From positions 1-46,645 of the forward strand of contig JAJFTZ010000008.1 of the NCBI GenBank assembly GCA_021372675.1: 46,645 nt of DNA. The letters run 5' to 3'. Both the position numbers and the translations under genes were made by a program. The notes beneath the pieces were generated by a model, which saw only the letters and a program-made list of their open reading frames with translations, had not been told where the DNA came from and did not search any database. How positions within the stretch are numbered: the first letter of the stretch is position 1; each line of letters starts with the position of its first letter. Below are positions 8,061 to 16,300 of the stretch, piece by piece. The stretch is from Eubacteriales bacterium (GTDB lineage: Bacteria; Bacillota; Clostridia; Christensenellales; CAG-138).

Positions 8061-8705
8061 ATGAGTTTCGATCCGGAGGATAAACAATCCCTCACGTCCA
8101 AGGCGTACAAGCGCATGCGCGACGACATCATCGAAGGGCGCTACAGCACGGGCGATTACCTCATCGAGGTAAAGCTCGCCGAGGAGCTCGATATGAGCCG
8201 CACGCCTATACGCGAGGCGCTCAAGCAGCTTGAGCTGGAGGATCTTGTGACTTCCATCCCCAACCGCGGGGTGATGGTACAGGGCATATCGAGCCGCGAC
8301 ATCGAGGATATTTTCACCGTGCGCCTCTTGCTCGAGGGCCAGGCGGCCTATTGGGCGGCGGAGCGCATCGACGAGGAAAAGCTTTCCAAGCTCGCGGAAA
8401 CGCTGGAGCTGATGGAGCTTTACACCCGAAAGAACGACGTCAGCAAGCTTGCCGCACTCGACACGCAGTTTCACGACACCCTTTTTTCGGCGAGCAACTC
8501 CCGCATTTTAAGGCACATTCTCGCATCGCTCCACCAGAACGCGCAGCGCGTCCGAAGAAGCTCCTTAAAGAGCCCCGCCCGGCCGCATAAATCGCTCGAG
8601 GAGCACCGCGCCATCTACAACGCTATCGAGGAGCACCGCGCCGCCGACGCGAAGGCCCTGATGGAAGCTCACATCAAGAACGTTTCCCACAACAACGAAG
8701 CATGA
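8061..8705 (+). CDS. GntR-family transcriptional regulator, FCD (FadR) subfamily
   Basis: The N-terminal winged helix-turn-helix (about residues 8-75) has the GntR recognition segment LAEELDMSRTPIREALKQLE. The rest (about 80-205) is an all-helical FCD effector domain, including FHDTLFSASNS and the late HRAIYNAIEEH histidine region that in the family helps bind a metal or carboxylate ligand. FCD regulators usually sense organic acids or sugar acids and repress the adjacent catabolic operon. No such operon is visible here, so the target is likely elsewhere. AAGGAGG eight bases upstream fixes the start, and a terminator follows, making it monocistronic. Confidence 0.88.
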   Translation: MSFDPEDKQSLTSKAYKRMRDDIIEGRYSTGDYLIEVKLAEELDMSRTPIREALKQLELEDLVTSIPNRGVMVQGISSRDIEDIFTVRLLLEGQAAYWAAERIDEEKLSKLAETLELMELYTRKNDVSKLAALDTQFHDTLFSASNSRILRHILASLHQNAQRVRRSSLKSPARPHKSLEEHRAIYNAIEEHRAADAKALMEAHIKNVSHNNEA

Positions 8706-8712
8706 AAAGCAT

Positions 8713-8739
8713 CTCCCTGCCCTTCGGCGGGGAGTTTTT
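8713..8739 (+). terminator. Rho-independent terminator after the GntR gene
   Basis: CTCCCTGCC (8713-8721) pairs with GGCGGGGAG (8726-8734), 9 bp with one wobble and a CTTC loop, followed by five Ts. Confidence 0.8.
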
Positions 8740-8784
8740 CCATAAATTCATAGATGCGACAACGATCGAACGGGAGGTAAACGC

Positions 8785-9948
8785 ATGCTTCGCGCCGTGA
8801 ATTGCTTCGGTGAAACGCACCCCGCCGGCGGGCCCGGCCTTTTCGTGTTCGGCACGCTCGAGCAAAACGCCGCCGCGCTCGCGGAGGAATACCGGGCGAA
8901 GGTACAGCTTATTTACCTTGACCCGCCCTTCTGCACGGGCGGGCGCTTCACGATGGGCAAAGCCGCGCAGCGAACCCTGGCCTACGACGATTCGCTCGAT
9001 TCGGAGGCGTACATGGCGCTCATGCGGCTTGCAATCGTCACATGCAGGGAGATGCTCACGCCCTCGGGCAGCATTTACGTGCACATCGACTATCGCATGG
9101 GCGCGCGCGTAAAGCTTTTGCTCGACGAGGTCTTCGGCGAAAACGGTTTTATGAACGAGATCATATGGTCGTACAAATCCGGCGGGCGCTCCAAGCGCTA
9201 CTACTCGCGCAAGCACGATACCATTTTGTTTTACCGCCGTTCTCCCAAGGTCTATTTCAATATCGCGGCGGTGGGCGCGCCGCGCGGCGCGCAGCCGCGC
9301 AACCACATGAGGCGCCGCATCGACGCGGACGGCCGCATTTACTTTTCCATCCGCTCCGGCTCCAAAACCTACAAATACTACGAGGATACCCCCATCTACC
9401 CCGGCGACGTGTGGGACGATATCGAGCACCTGCACCAGCGCGACCCGGAGCGCACGGGCTACGCCACGCAAAAGCCCGAAGCGCTTTTGAAGCGGGTGAT
9501 TCTCGCCTCCTCCCGCGAGGGCGATCTTGTGGCGGATCTTTTTTCCGGCAGCGGCACCACCGCCGCCGCGTGCCAAAAGCTCAACAGGCGCTACCTCACG
9601 CTCGACGCATCGCCCCTTTCGCTTCTCACCTTTCGCAAGCGGCTCCTCACGGCGGGCAGCGCTATTACTTTTTTGGAGGATCGGCGCGAAATGCGGCTGA
9701 GCTACCGCGAAATGGTTCGGCTCGCGGAGGAGCCGAAGGTATCCGTCGCAAACAAGCGCCTCGTGTACGAGGGCGGGGAAACGCTTAGCTACCTTGCCGC
9801 GGGGCGGCTGGAGGAGGGCATTTTTTATCCCGCGAGCTACGCCTTTTCCCCGCGCGCGGGAGACGCGCTCGCGTTTGACGAAAACGCGCCGCTCATTTTG
9901 CACGCGTGCGACGAGCAGGGCAAAATGGGGTTTTACCGGGTGGAGTGA
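8785..9948 (+). CDS. Orphan site-specific DNA methyltransferase (beta-class N6-adenine/N4-cytosine type)
   Basis: This 387-residue protein has the catalytic motif DPPF (46-49), close to the N-terminus, and the S-adenosylmethionine-binding motif FSGSGTT (253-259) near the C-terminus. That order is typical of the beta class of amino-methyltransferases. The variable middle (about 120-215, rich in basic and aromatic residues) would hold target recognition. No restriction enzyme or specificity subunit lies beside it, so it is probably a solitary methylase affecting epigenetic regulation or the remnant of a restriction system. The recognition sequence cannot be read from the protein. GGGAGG before the ATG supports the start. 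The thrS leader promoter begins only 10 bp after its stop. Confidence 0.85.
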   Translation: MLRAVNCFGETHPAGGPGLFVFGTLEQNAAALAEEYRAKVQLIYLDPPFCTGGRFTMGKAAQRTLAYDDSLDSEAYMALMRLAIVTCREMLTPSGSIYVHIDYRMGARVKLLLDEVFGENGFMNEIIWSYKSGGRSKRYYSRKHDTILFYRRSPKVYFNIAAVGAPRGAQPRNHMRRRIDADGRIYFSIRSGSKTYKYYEDTPIYPGDVWDDIEHLHQRDPERTGYATQKPEALLKRVILASSREGDLVADLFSGSGTTAAACQKLNRRYLTLDASPLSLLTFRKRLLTAGSAITFLEDRREMRLSYREMVRLAEEPKVSVANKRLVYEGGETLSYLAAGRLEEGIFYPASYAFSPRAGDALAFDENAPLILHACDEQGKMGFYRVE

Positions 9949-9957
9949 GCCGCCGCC

Positions 9958-9986
9958 TTGACAACCGCGCGCGCGGGGCGTAGAAT
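9958..9986 (+). promoter_or_regulatory. Strong promoter of the thrS leader
   Basis: TTGACA (9958-9963), a 17-nt spacer and TAGAAT (9981-9986). Predicted transcription start is near 9993, about 25 nt before the leader-peptide ATG. Confidence 0.8.
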
Positions 9987-10017
9987 ACCACAAAACAACT
10001 TCGACGAGGTAAGGGAA

Positions 10018-10053
10018 ATGCGCCTTTTGTACGCAACCACCGCCACCGGATAG
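10018..10053 (+). CDS. Threonine leader peptide MRLLYATTATG
   Basis: An 11-codon ORF, ATG to TAG, with three threonine codons (all ACC, codons 7, 8 and 10). GAGGT at 10006-10010 gives a good Shine-Dalgarno. It starts about 25 nt from the predicted transcript end, like classical amino-acid leader peptides. Its Thr-codon segment (10035-10046) can pair with 10112-10125, and part of that segment (10117-10123) can pair instead with the terminator's 5' arm. I infer that ribosome stalling at ACC when Thr-tRNA is scarce would favour the antiterminator and thrS expression. The reading frame, codons and pairings are seen; the function is inferred. Confidence 0.75.
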   Translation: MRLLYATTATG

Positions 10054-10176
10054 GGCTTCTCCGCCGCCGCTGCGCACGCAGCCCGCGACAGGAGGAAGCC
10101 CTCCAAGTCGTGTGGCTGCAAGGTTAAACGATATTGCGCGCCTTGCAAACCGCTTGCAAGGCGCTCTTTTATTTTT
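10035..10176 (+). promoter_or_regulatory. Attenuator with mutually exclusive hairpins upstream of thrS
   Basis: Region 1 (AACC 10035-10038, GCCAC 10042-10046) pairs with region 2 (GTGGC 10112-10116, GGTT 10122-10125). Between them GGGCTTCTCC (10053-10062) pairs with GGAGGAAGCCC (10091-10101, one bulge), closing over a GCTGC/GCAGC hairpin (10069-10082). Region 2 also contains TGCAAGG (10117-10123), complementary to CCTTGCA (10141-10147) in region 3, the terminator's 5' arm. Regions 3 and 4 form the terminator. The usual T-box sequence (AGGGTGGNACCGCG) is not present. Confidence 0.7.
10138..10176 (+). terminator. Leader terminator of the thrS attenuator
   Basis: GCGCCTTGCAA (10138-10148) and TTGCAAGGCGC (10154-10164) form a perfect 11-bp stem with a 5-nt loop, followed by TCTTTTATTTTT. 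It sits about 115 nt before the thrS start, inside the apparent thrS transcription unit. Confidence 0.9.
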
Positions 10177-10196
10177 GAAAGGGGGTGTTTGCTCCG

Positions 10197-10268
10197 ATGA
10201 AAAAAAACGCGTTACCGCGCCGCTTTGAGGAGCGGCTTACCGCGCGCCTCGTTTGCCGTTTAAAATGA
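10197..10268 (+). CDS. Possible 23-codon upstream ORF between attenuator and thrS
   Basis: A short basic ORF starting MKKNALPRRFEER and ending in TGA 23 nt before the thrS ATG. A GGGGG stretch lies 11-12 nt before its ATG, longer than optimal. It has one Thr codon, so it is not an obvious threonine sensor. It could couple translation to thrS or be fortuitous. Confidence 0.3.
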   Translation: MKKNALPRRFEERLTARLVCRLK

Positions 10269-10291
10269 AATTCGGAAATGAGGAGGAAATT

Positions 10292-11833
10292 ATGGAAACG
10301 TATAAAATCCTTTTGGCGAAAAGCCTGACGGACGCCGTACGGGCGCTGTATCCGCAGGCCGAGCGCGCCGCCTATGGGGAAAACGACGAGGGGTTTTTCT
10401 GCGATTACGACATCCCGCCGCTGACGCCCGGCGCGTTCGCGAAATTGGCGGAAAGCCTCTCCGCCCCGGATGCGGCCGGAGCTTTCGAGCTTTCCGGCTT
10501 TTCGGGCGCGTACGAGGACGGGGACGCGAAAAAGCGCGTTCTGCAGCGCGTTTATGTAGCGGCGTTTAAAACGGAGCAAGAGCTCGAGCGGCACCGCGCC
10601 CTCACGAAGGAGGCCGCGGCGCGCGACCATAAGGCGATCGGCGCGCAGCTCGAGCTTTTTTCAAGCTCGTCCGAGATCGGACAGGGCCTTAACCTATGGC
10701 ACCCCAAGGGCGCGATGCTCCGCTACGCGCTCGAAAGCTTCGGGCAGAAGGCGCACCTGCTTAACGACTACGAATGGGTCTACACGCCGCACATCGGGAG
10801 AGCGGAGCTGTGGAAAACCTCCGGCCACCTCGACTTTTACAGGGATTCCATGTACCGCCCCATCGTGATCGACGAGGAGGAGTACTACCTCAAGCCCATG
10901 AACTGCCCGTTCCACATCGCGATCTACAACAACTCCATCCACTCCTACCGCGATCTGCCCGTGAAATACGCGGAGTACGGCACCGTTTACAGGTACGAGC
11001 TTTCGGGCGCGCTCAACGGCCTCACAAGGGTGCGCGGCTTCACGCAGGACGACGCGCACATCATCTGCACGCCCGAGCAGGTAGAGTTTGAGGTCGCCGC
11101 GGCGCTCAAGTTCTCGCTCTACATACTGCGCTCGTTCGGCCTTACGCAGTTCGAGCCCTACGTTTCCACAAAGCCGAAGGAAAAGTCCGTCGGCGGCGAC
11201 GAGGCTTGGGAAACGGCGACGGACATTTTAAAAAAGGCGGTTACGGCCGCGGGGCTCGCCTATGAGATCGACGAGGGCGGCGGCGCGTTTTACGGCCCAA
11301 AGATCGATCTAAAGCTCCGCGACGCGCTGAACCGGCAGTGGCAATGCAGCACCATACAGTTCGATTTCAATCTGCCCGAGCGCTTTCACATGTTTTACGC
11401 GGGCACCGACGGGCAAAGGCACACGCCCTACATGATCCACCGCGCGCTGTTCGGCAGCCTCGAGCGTTTCATCGCGCTTTTGACCGAGCATTATAAGGGC
11501 GATTTCCCGTTTTGGTTCGCGCCCGTGCAGTTCGGTATCGTGCCGATCCGCGAACGCAACGACGCCTACGCGGAGCGTGTGCGCCGTGCGCTGAAATCCG
11601 AAGGGTTTCGCGTCAGCCTCGATCGCGGCGACGAAAACATGCGCTCCCGGATCAAAAAGTACCGGCTCGAAAAGGTACCCTATCTCCTCGTGGTCGGCGA
11701 CGCCGAGGAGGCGGAAAACGCGGTTTCCGTGCGCGGCAGAAAGGAGGGCGAGCTTGGAAAAATGGATATCGCCTCCCTGCGCGAGCACCTCAAGCCGCAG
11801 ATCGAAACGGGCGTGCCGAGGCGAATTGTGTAG
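10292..11833 (+). CDS. thrS: Short threonyl-tRNA synthetase lacking TGS and most of the editing domain
   Basis: The class II catalytic core and anticodon-binding domain are complete: motif 2 with RVRGFTQDDAH, motif 3 HRALFGSLERF, and the zinc ligands Cys205, His256 and His383. The enzyme would charge tRNA-Thr with threonine in the cytoplasm. At 513 residues it is about 130 shorter than typical bacterial ThrRS. There is no TGS domain, and the roughly 110 residues before DHKAIG match only the edges of the editing domain (DAVRALYP, GFFCDYD, LQRVY). The HxxxH motif and the later Cys/His site needed to clear Ser-tRNA-Thr are absent. GAGGAGG five bases upstream fixes the start at 10292. An attenuator with a Thr-rich leader peptide precedes it. 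It may be a second, inducible ThrRS comparable to ThrZ; I cannot see whether a full-length copy exists elsewhere. Confidence 0.88.
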   Translation: METYKILLAKSLTDAVRALYPQAERAAYGENDEGFFCDYDIPPLTPGAFAKLAESLSAPDAAGAFELSGFSGAYEDGDAKKRVLQRVYVAAFKTEQELERHRALTKEAAARDHKAIGAQLELFSSSSEIGQGLNLWHPKGAMLRYALESFGQKAHLLNDYEWVYTPHIGRAELWKTSGHLDFYRDSMYRPIVIDEEEYYLKPMNCPFHIAIYNNSIHSYRDLPVKYAEYGTVYRYELSGALNGLTRVRGFTQDDAHIICTPEQVEFEVAAALKFSLYILRSFGLTQFEPYVSTKPKEKSVGGDEAWETATDILKKAVTAAGLAYEIDEGGGAFYGPKIDLKLRDALNRQWQCSTIQFDFNLPERFHMFYAGTDGQRHTPYMIHRALFGSLERFIALLTEHYKGDFPFWFAPVQFGIVPIRERNDAYAERVRRALKSEGFRVSLDRGDENMRSRIKKYRLEKVPYLLVVGDAEEAENAVSVRGRKEGELGKMDIASLREHLKPQIETGVPRRIV

Positions 11834-11849
11834 GTCGGTAAAAAGCAAG

Positions 11850-11877
11850 GCCGCGGCGTTTTACCAAACGCCGCGGC
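11850..11877. terminator. Bidirectional terminator between thrS and rex
   Basis: GCCGCGGCGTTT (11850-11861) and AAACGCCGCGGC (11866-11877) form a perfect 12-bp stem with a 4-nt loop. T-rich runs follow on both strands (CTGTTTTTC on plus, CTTGCTTTTTACC on minus), fitting the convergent genes. Confidence 0.9.
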
Positions 11878-11901
11878 ACCTGTTTTTCAAAATATCTTTC
11901 C

Positions 11902-12537
11902 CTATTCCTCCGCCGCGTCCCTGTGCGCGATTTTGTAGGAGAGGCAGATGATGCTGTCGCTCATGTGCACCTGCTCCACGGGCACGGGAGCCACCACGTC
12001 CACGGGCGCGAAGTTCCATATGCCCGCCACGCCCGCCGCCGCCATGCGATCGGCGATCTCCTGCGCGGCGCTTCTGCGCGCGGCAATCACGCCGATGTCC
12101 GCGCCGTTTTCGCGGATGTATCCCTCGAGCTCGTCGATGTGCAGCACGGGCTTCCCGTTGATGTCCCTGCCCACGAGCCTTTCGTCGATGTCGAACAGCG
12201 CCGTTACGGCGAAGCCGTCCTTCTCGAAGCCTTCGAAATGCGCGAGCGCCTGGCCGATGTTGCCCGCGCCTACGATGACGACCTTGTGCCTGCCGTTGAG
12301 CGAAAGTATGTTTTTGATTTCCATGAGCAGGGTATCCACCCGGTAGCCGTAGCCCTGCTGACCAAAACCGCCAAAGCAGTTGAAATCCTGCCGTACCTGC
12401 GAGGCATTGAGGCGCATCTGCTGTGCGAGGCTTCCCGAGGAAATTCGCTCCACCCCGTTCGCCTTGAGCTGTAAAAGATGCCGGTAATAGCGGGGAAGCC
12501 TGCGGATGACCGCTTCGGATACGCGTTCGGTCTGCAT
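11902..12537 (-). CDS. rex: Redox-sensing transcriptional repressor Rex
   Basis: This 211-residue protein has an N-terminal winged helix (RLPRYYRHLLQL... RISSGSLAQQM... SQVRQDFNCFG) and a Rossmann NADH-binding domain with GAGNIGQAL. Rex dimers bind operators when the NADH/NAD+ ratio is low and release them when NADH rises, controlling fermentation, hydrogenase and alcohol dehydrogenase genes. AAGGAGG before the ATG supports the start. It follows the nitroreductase gene by 29 bp, in probable operon. The hydrogenase-type NADH module at 28765-32008 is a natural candidate target, but I could not find a convincing Rex operator there. Confidence 0.95.
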   Translation of the reverse strand: MQTERVSEAVIRRLPRYYRHLLQLKANGVERISSGSLAQQMRLNASQVRQDFNCFGGFGQQGYGYRVDTLLMEIKNILSLNGRHKVVIVGAGNIGQALAHFEGFEKDGFAVTALFDIDERLVGRDINGKPVLHIDELEGYIRENGADIGVIAARRSAAQEIADRMAAAGVAGIWNFAPVDVVAPVPVEQVHMSDSIICLSYKIAHRDAAEE

Positions 12538-12566
12538 GGTGTACCTCCTTTAAATGGTCTTTAGTA

Positions 12567-13301
12567 TCAGCTAACCGGCCGGAACAGATTCCCGCCTTCG
12601 GTTCTTTCCCACTCGCCGCTCACGCCGCAATGCGCCGCTCCAAGCTCTATGTGGAGCATGGCGATGCCGCAGTCGATCCCGGCGTAGCCGAAGTTTTCAT
12701 TAACGCGGCGCACGGTTACGCCGTTTGCGTTCGGGATGAACGCCCACGGCTGCGCGTTTACCGCCGAGGGCGCGAGCCGCGCGCACTCGAGCGCGCGCTG
12801 CTGCCACTCGGGCAAAGCGATGAGCTCCTCCCGCGTAAGGCCCGTGAGCTTATCGAGGTTTTTGCGCGGACGGCCGGCGTATTTTTCCGCCGGGATGCCG
12901 AACGCCATCACGATCCTAAGCTTTTCCCCTTCGCCAAGCTCGAGCTCCTTCATGGCGGCGCGCTTGAAGTGCGCCATCCCGAGCCAGCAGGTGCCAAGCC
13001 CCATCGCCGCGCATTCGAGCGCGAACGTTTCGCCCAAATAGCCCGCCGTTTCCGGCGCCGCGCCGTTTGAGACGATCGCCGCGAGGCAATCGGTGCCCGA
13101 AATGCGCCCTTGGCCGAGAAGCGGTTTTGCGAAAAAGCTTTCGCTCCGCATAAGTACAATGCGTACGCCCCGCGCGCTCAGAAGCGACACGACTTCGAAA
13201 AGCGACTTCATGTCCTCCTCGGAGGGCGCGCCCGCGTATTTACGCACCGAAAAGCGCTGCCCCACGGCGTTGTACCAGCGTTCCATATTCCTTTCCATCG
13301 C
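12567..13301 (-). CDS. Nitroreductase-fold protein (TM1586-type)
   Basis: A protein of about 244 residues made of two nitroreductase-like halves. The early RFSVRKYAGAPSEEDM and the second-half SAVNAQPWAF are typical of the family, as are AAMGLGTCWLGM and GIPAEKYAGRPRK. The domain layout matches the putative TM1586-type nitroreductases, flavoproteins that use NAD(P)H to reduce nitro or quinone-like compounds; the natural substrate is unknown. The ATG at 13301 follows GGGGG by five bases and is preferred to the TTG at 13310. It lies between uvrA and rex in the same direction. Confidence 0.75.
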   Translation of the reverse strand, partial: AMERNMERWYNAVGQRFSVRKYAGAPSEEDMKSLFEVVSLLSARGVRIVLMRSESFFAKPLLGQGRISGTDCLAAIVSNGAAPETAGYLGETFALECAAMGLGTCWLGMAHFKRAAMKELELGEGEKLRIVMAFGIPAEKYAGRPRKNLDKLTGLTREELIALPEWQQRALECARLAPSAVNAQPWAFIPNANGVTVRRVNENFGYAGIDCGIAMLHIELGAAHCGVSGEWERTEGGNLFRPVS

Positions 13302-13314
13302 GTCCCCCAACCAC

Positions 13315-13355
13315 TAAAAGCGCGCCTTTAAAACGGCGTCGCCCCGGCGCTTTTA
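13315..13355 (-). terminator. Possible weak terminator at the end of uvrA
   Basis: TAAAAGCGCGCC (13315-13326) and GGCGCTTTTA (13346-13355) can pair with one bulge, with T-rich sequence inside the arm rather than after it. It overlaps the uvrA stop codon. Read-through into the nitroreductase gene is likely. Confidence 0.35.
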
Positions 13356-16172
13356 AAGCATCCGCTTCAGATACGCGCCCGTATAGCTTTTTTCGTTTTG
13401 GGCAAGCTCCTCGGGCGTGCCGCAGCCCACGACGCTGCCGCCCATGTCGCCCCCCTCGGGCCCTAAGTCTATTATATAGTCCGCAGTCTTGATCACGTCA
13501 AGATTATGTTCTATAACGAGCACCGAACTTCCTCCTTCCACGAGCCGCGTGAGGATGCTCAAAAGCCTCTCCACGTCCGCCACATGAAGGCCCGTGGTGG
13601 GCTCGTCGAGCACGTAGAGAGTTTTTCCGGTGTCGCGGCGGCTGAGCTCGGTGGCGAGCTTCACGCGCTGCGCCTCGCCGCCCGAAAGCGTGGTGGAGGG
13701 CTGCCCGAGCCGCACGTAACCAAGCCCGACGTCGAAAAGCGTTTGGAGCTTGCGCGCGATGCGCGGGATCGGCTCAAAAAACCTTAACGCCTCCTCCACC
13801 GTCATATCGAGCACGTCGGAGATGGATTTCCCCTTGTAGTGCACCTCCAACGTTTCGCGGTTGTACCTTTTCCCCTTGCATACCTCGCAGGGCACGTACA
13901 CGTCCGGAAGGAAATGCATTTCGATTTTGATGATGCCGTCGCCCTTGCAGGTCTCGCAGCGGCCGCCCTTGGTGTTGAAGCTGAAGCGCCCGTTGGTGTA
14001 GCCGCGCACCTTCGCGTCGGGCGTCATGGCGTACACCTCGCGGATGAGGTCGAAAAGCCCCGTATAGGTGGCGGGGTTACTCCGCGGCGTGCGCCCGATG
14101 GGCGACTGGTCGATGTCGATGATCTTATCGAGGCTCCGGACGCCCTCTATGGCGTCGTAGGTGTTCCCTACGTGCACCTTGGCGCGGTTGAGGTCGCGCA
14201 GGAGCGTTTTTCTGACGATTTCGTTAACGAGGCTCGACTTGCCGCTGCCCGAAACGCCGGTGACGCAGGTGAACACGCCGAGCGGTATCGCAACGTCGAT
14301 ATTTTTTAAATTGTTGGCGCGCGCGCCGCGCACCGAAAGCCATTTTTCTGCCCTGCGGCGGCTTTTAGGCACGGGGATGCTGCGCTTGCCGCTTAAAAAC
14401 TGGCCGGTGATGGAACCCTCCGAAAGCATGATCTCCTCGGGCGTGCCCTGCGCCACAAGCTCGCCGCCGTGCTCGCCCGCGCCGGGGCCGATATCCACTA
14501 CATGATCCGCCTCGCGTATGGTCTCCTCGTCGTGCTCCACCACGAGGAGCGTATTGCCAAGGTCGCGCATGTTTTTAAGGGTTTGGAGGAGCTTCGCGTT
14601 ATCGCGCTGATGGAGGCCGATGCTCGGCTCGTCGAGGATGTACAGCACGCCCACGAGGCCGGAGCCGATCTGCGTGGCGAGCCTGATGCGCTGCGCCTCG
14701 CCGCCCGAAAGCGTGTTGGCCGCGCGCGAAAGGGTGAGGTAATTGAGCCCCACGTCCATCAAAAAGCCGAGGCGGGCGTTGAGCTCCTTCATGATTTGCG
14801 CGGCGATGATCTTTTCGCTTTCCGAAAGCGTTAGGCCGTTTAAAAAGTCCCGCGCGTGCGCAACCGTCATATCGCTCAACTCCGCGATGGAGCGCTCCCC
14901 CACCGTTACGGCGAGGCTTTCCTTTTTCAGGCGCTTGCCGCCGCAGTCCGGGCAGGGGATCGACGACATGTAGGTTTCAAGCTCCTGCTTGGCCGCGTCG
15001 GACTGGGTCTCGCGGTAGCGGCGCTCGAGATTGTTGATCACGCCCTCGAACGGCGCGTCGAACGTGCCGGAGCCGAACTCGCGATGGTAGGCGATGTGCA
15101 GTTTTTCGCTGCCTGTGCCGTAAAGGAGCACCTGTTTTGCGGTATCGCTCAGCTCGCGCCACGGGGTATCCACCGAAAAGCCATAGCGCTCCGCGAGCGC
15201 GTTGAAGTACATGGAGGCGATGGTATCCTTCGAATCGCTCTGCCAGCCCGTTACGGAAATGGCCCCCTGCGAAAGGGAGAGCGTCTGGTTGGGGATGACG
15301 ATGCCCTCGTCCATTTTAAGCATCATCCCTAGGCCCATGCAGGTGGGGCACGCGCCGAAGGGGTTGTTGAACGAGAACATACGCGGGGCAAGCTCCTCCA
15401 CGCTCACGCCGTGTTCGGGGCACGCGTAATGCTGCGAGAAGGTAAGCTCCTCCCTGCCGTCCACGTCGATCTTCACGAGCCCCTCGCCGAACGCGAACGC
15501 GGTCTCGAGCGAGTCGTTGAGGCGGCTTTCGAAGCCCTCGCGGATGACGAGCCTGTCCACGATCACATCCACGGTATGCTTGTACTTTTTATCGAGCGCG
15601 GGCACCTCGTTGATGTCGTAGATCACGCCGTCCACGCGCACGCGCACGTAGCCCTCCTTGCGTATCTGCTCCAGCAGCTTCTGGTGCTCGCCCTTCCTCG
15701 CGCGCACGGCGGGCGCGATCACCTGTATGCGCGTACCCTCGCCGAGCGTCTTGATCTGATCCACCACCTGATCCACGCTTTGACGCGCGATCACGCGGCC
15801 GCACTCGGGGCAATGGGGCGTACCCATGCGCGCGTACATGAGCCTTAAATAATCGTGGATCTCCGTGACCGTGCCCACCGTGGAGCGCGGGTTGTTAGAG
15901 GTGCTTTTCTGATCGATGGAGATAGCGGGAGAAAGCCCTTCGATGTAATCGACGTCGGGCTTTTCCATCTGTCCTAAAAACATGCGGGCGTACGAGGAGA
16001 GCGATTCGACGTACCTTCTCTGCCCCTCGGCATAGATGGTATCAAACGCCAGCGACGACTTGCCCGAGCCCGAAAGGCCCGTGAACACGATGAGCTTGTT
16101 GCGCGGCAGCGTGAGGTCGATGTTTTTGAGGTTGTGCTCGCGCGCGCCCTTGATGGTGATAACTTCCTTCAT
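13353..16172 (-). CDS. uvrA: Excinuclease ABC subunit A
   Basis: UvrA (939 residues, normal length) recognises DNA distortions and loads UvrB in nucleotide excision repair. Both ABC ATPase modules are present: Walker [12 protein letters not shown] near residue 30 and [11 protein letters not shown] near 640, with signatures [12 protein letters not shown] and [12 protein letters not shown] and Walker [10 protein letters not shown] and LDEPTTGLH. Zinc-finger cysteines appear as [13 protein letters not shown] and [16 protein letters not shown]. It lies downstream of uvrB in the same direction, but the two are now separated by a NUDIX gene and a duplicated uvrB end. Before that event the spacing would have been about 58 bp. 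Confidence 0.97.
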   Translation of the reverse strand: MKEVITIKGAREHNLKNIDLTLPRNKLIVFTGLSGSGKSSLAFDTIYAEGQRRYVESLSSYARMFLGQMEKPDVDYIEGLSPAISIDQKSTSNNPRSTVGTVTEIHDYLRLMYARMGTPHCPECGRVIARQSVDQVVDQIKTLGEGTRIQVIAPAVRARKGEHQKLLEQIRKEGYVRVRVDGVIYDINEVPALDKKYKHTVDVIVDRLVIREGFESRLNDSLETAFAFGEGLVKIDVDGREELTFSQHYACPEHGVSVEELAPRMFSFNNPFGACPTCMGLGMMLKMDEGIVIPNQTLSLSQGAISVTGWQSDSKDTIASMYFNALAERYGFSVDTPWRELSDTAKQVLLYGTGSEKLHIAYHREFGSGTFDAPFEGVINNLERRYRETQSDAAKQELETYMSSIPCPDCGGKRLKKESLAVTVGERSIAELSDMTVAHARDFLNGLTLSESEKIIAAQIMKELNARLGFLMDVGLNYLTLSRAANTLSGGEAQRIRLATQIGSGLVGVLYILDEPSIGLHQRDNAKLLQTLKNMRDLGNTLLVVEHDEETIREADHVVDIGPGAGEHGGELVAQGTPEEIMLSEGSITGQFLSGKRSIPVPKSRRRAEKWLSVRGARANNLKNIDVAIPLGVFTCVTGVSGSGKSSLVNEIVRKTLLRDLNRAKVHVGNTYDAIEGVRSLDKIIDIDQSPIGRTPRSNPATYTGLFDLIREVYAMTPDAKVRGYTNGRFSFNTKGGRCETCKGDGIIKIEMHFLPDVYVPCEVCKGKRYNRETLEVHYKGKSISDVLDMTVEEALRFFEPIPRIARKLQTLFDVGLGYVRLGQPSTTLSGGEAQRVKLATELSRRDTGKTLYVLDEPTTGLHVADVERLLSILTRLVEGGSSVLVIEHNLDVIKTADYIIDLGPEGGDMGGSVVGCGTPEELAQNEKSYTGAYLKRML

Positions 16173-16234
16173 GTATAAAACTGCTCCGAAATTTCTCGCG
16201 CCTATAAAGCGCGTTCCTAATCAAACCGAATTAT

Positions 16235-16300
16235 TTTCTCGTCCTGCCCCGCGCGGGCTTGCGGCTTCCCGGCATGCCGGGGGCGACGCGCTTGGCGGCG
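16235..16300. repeat. 66-bp direct repeat, copy A: duplicated 3' end of uvrB
   Basis: These 66 bp are identical to 16835-16900, exactly 600 bp away. Read on the minus strand in the same frame they encode the UvrB tail [18 protein letters not shown] and TRK, followed by a TAA stop at 16231-16233. The repeat contains the palindrome CCCGGCATGCCGGG. It lies between the NUDIX gene and uvrA. Confidence 0.95.

Noticed and set aside
9993..10176. 6S, SRP or other standalone small RNA
   Set aside because: A strong promoter and terminator fit, but no family motifs for SRP, tmRNA or RNase P were seen, and the Thr leader peptide plus alternative pairings explain the region better.
9993..10176. T-box riboswitch for thrS
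   Set aside because: The conserved AGGGTGGNACCGCG-type sequence is absent and the leader is shorter than usual; the antiterminator uses a different pairing.
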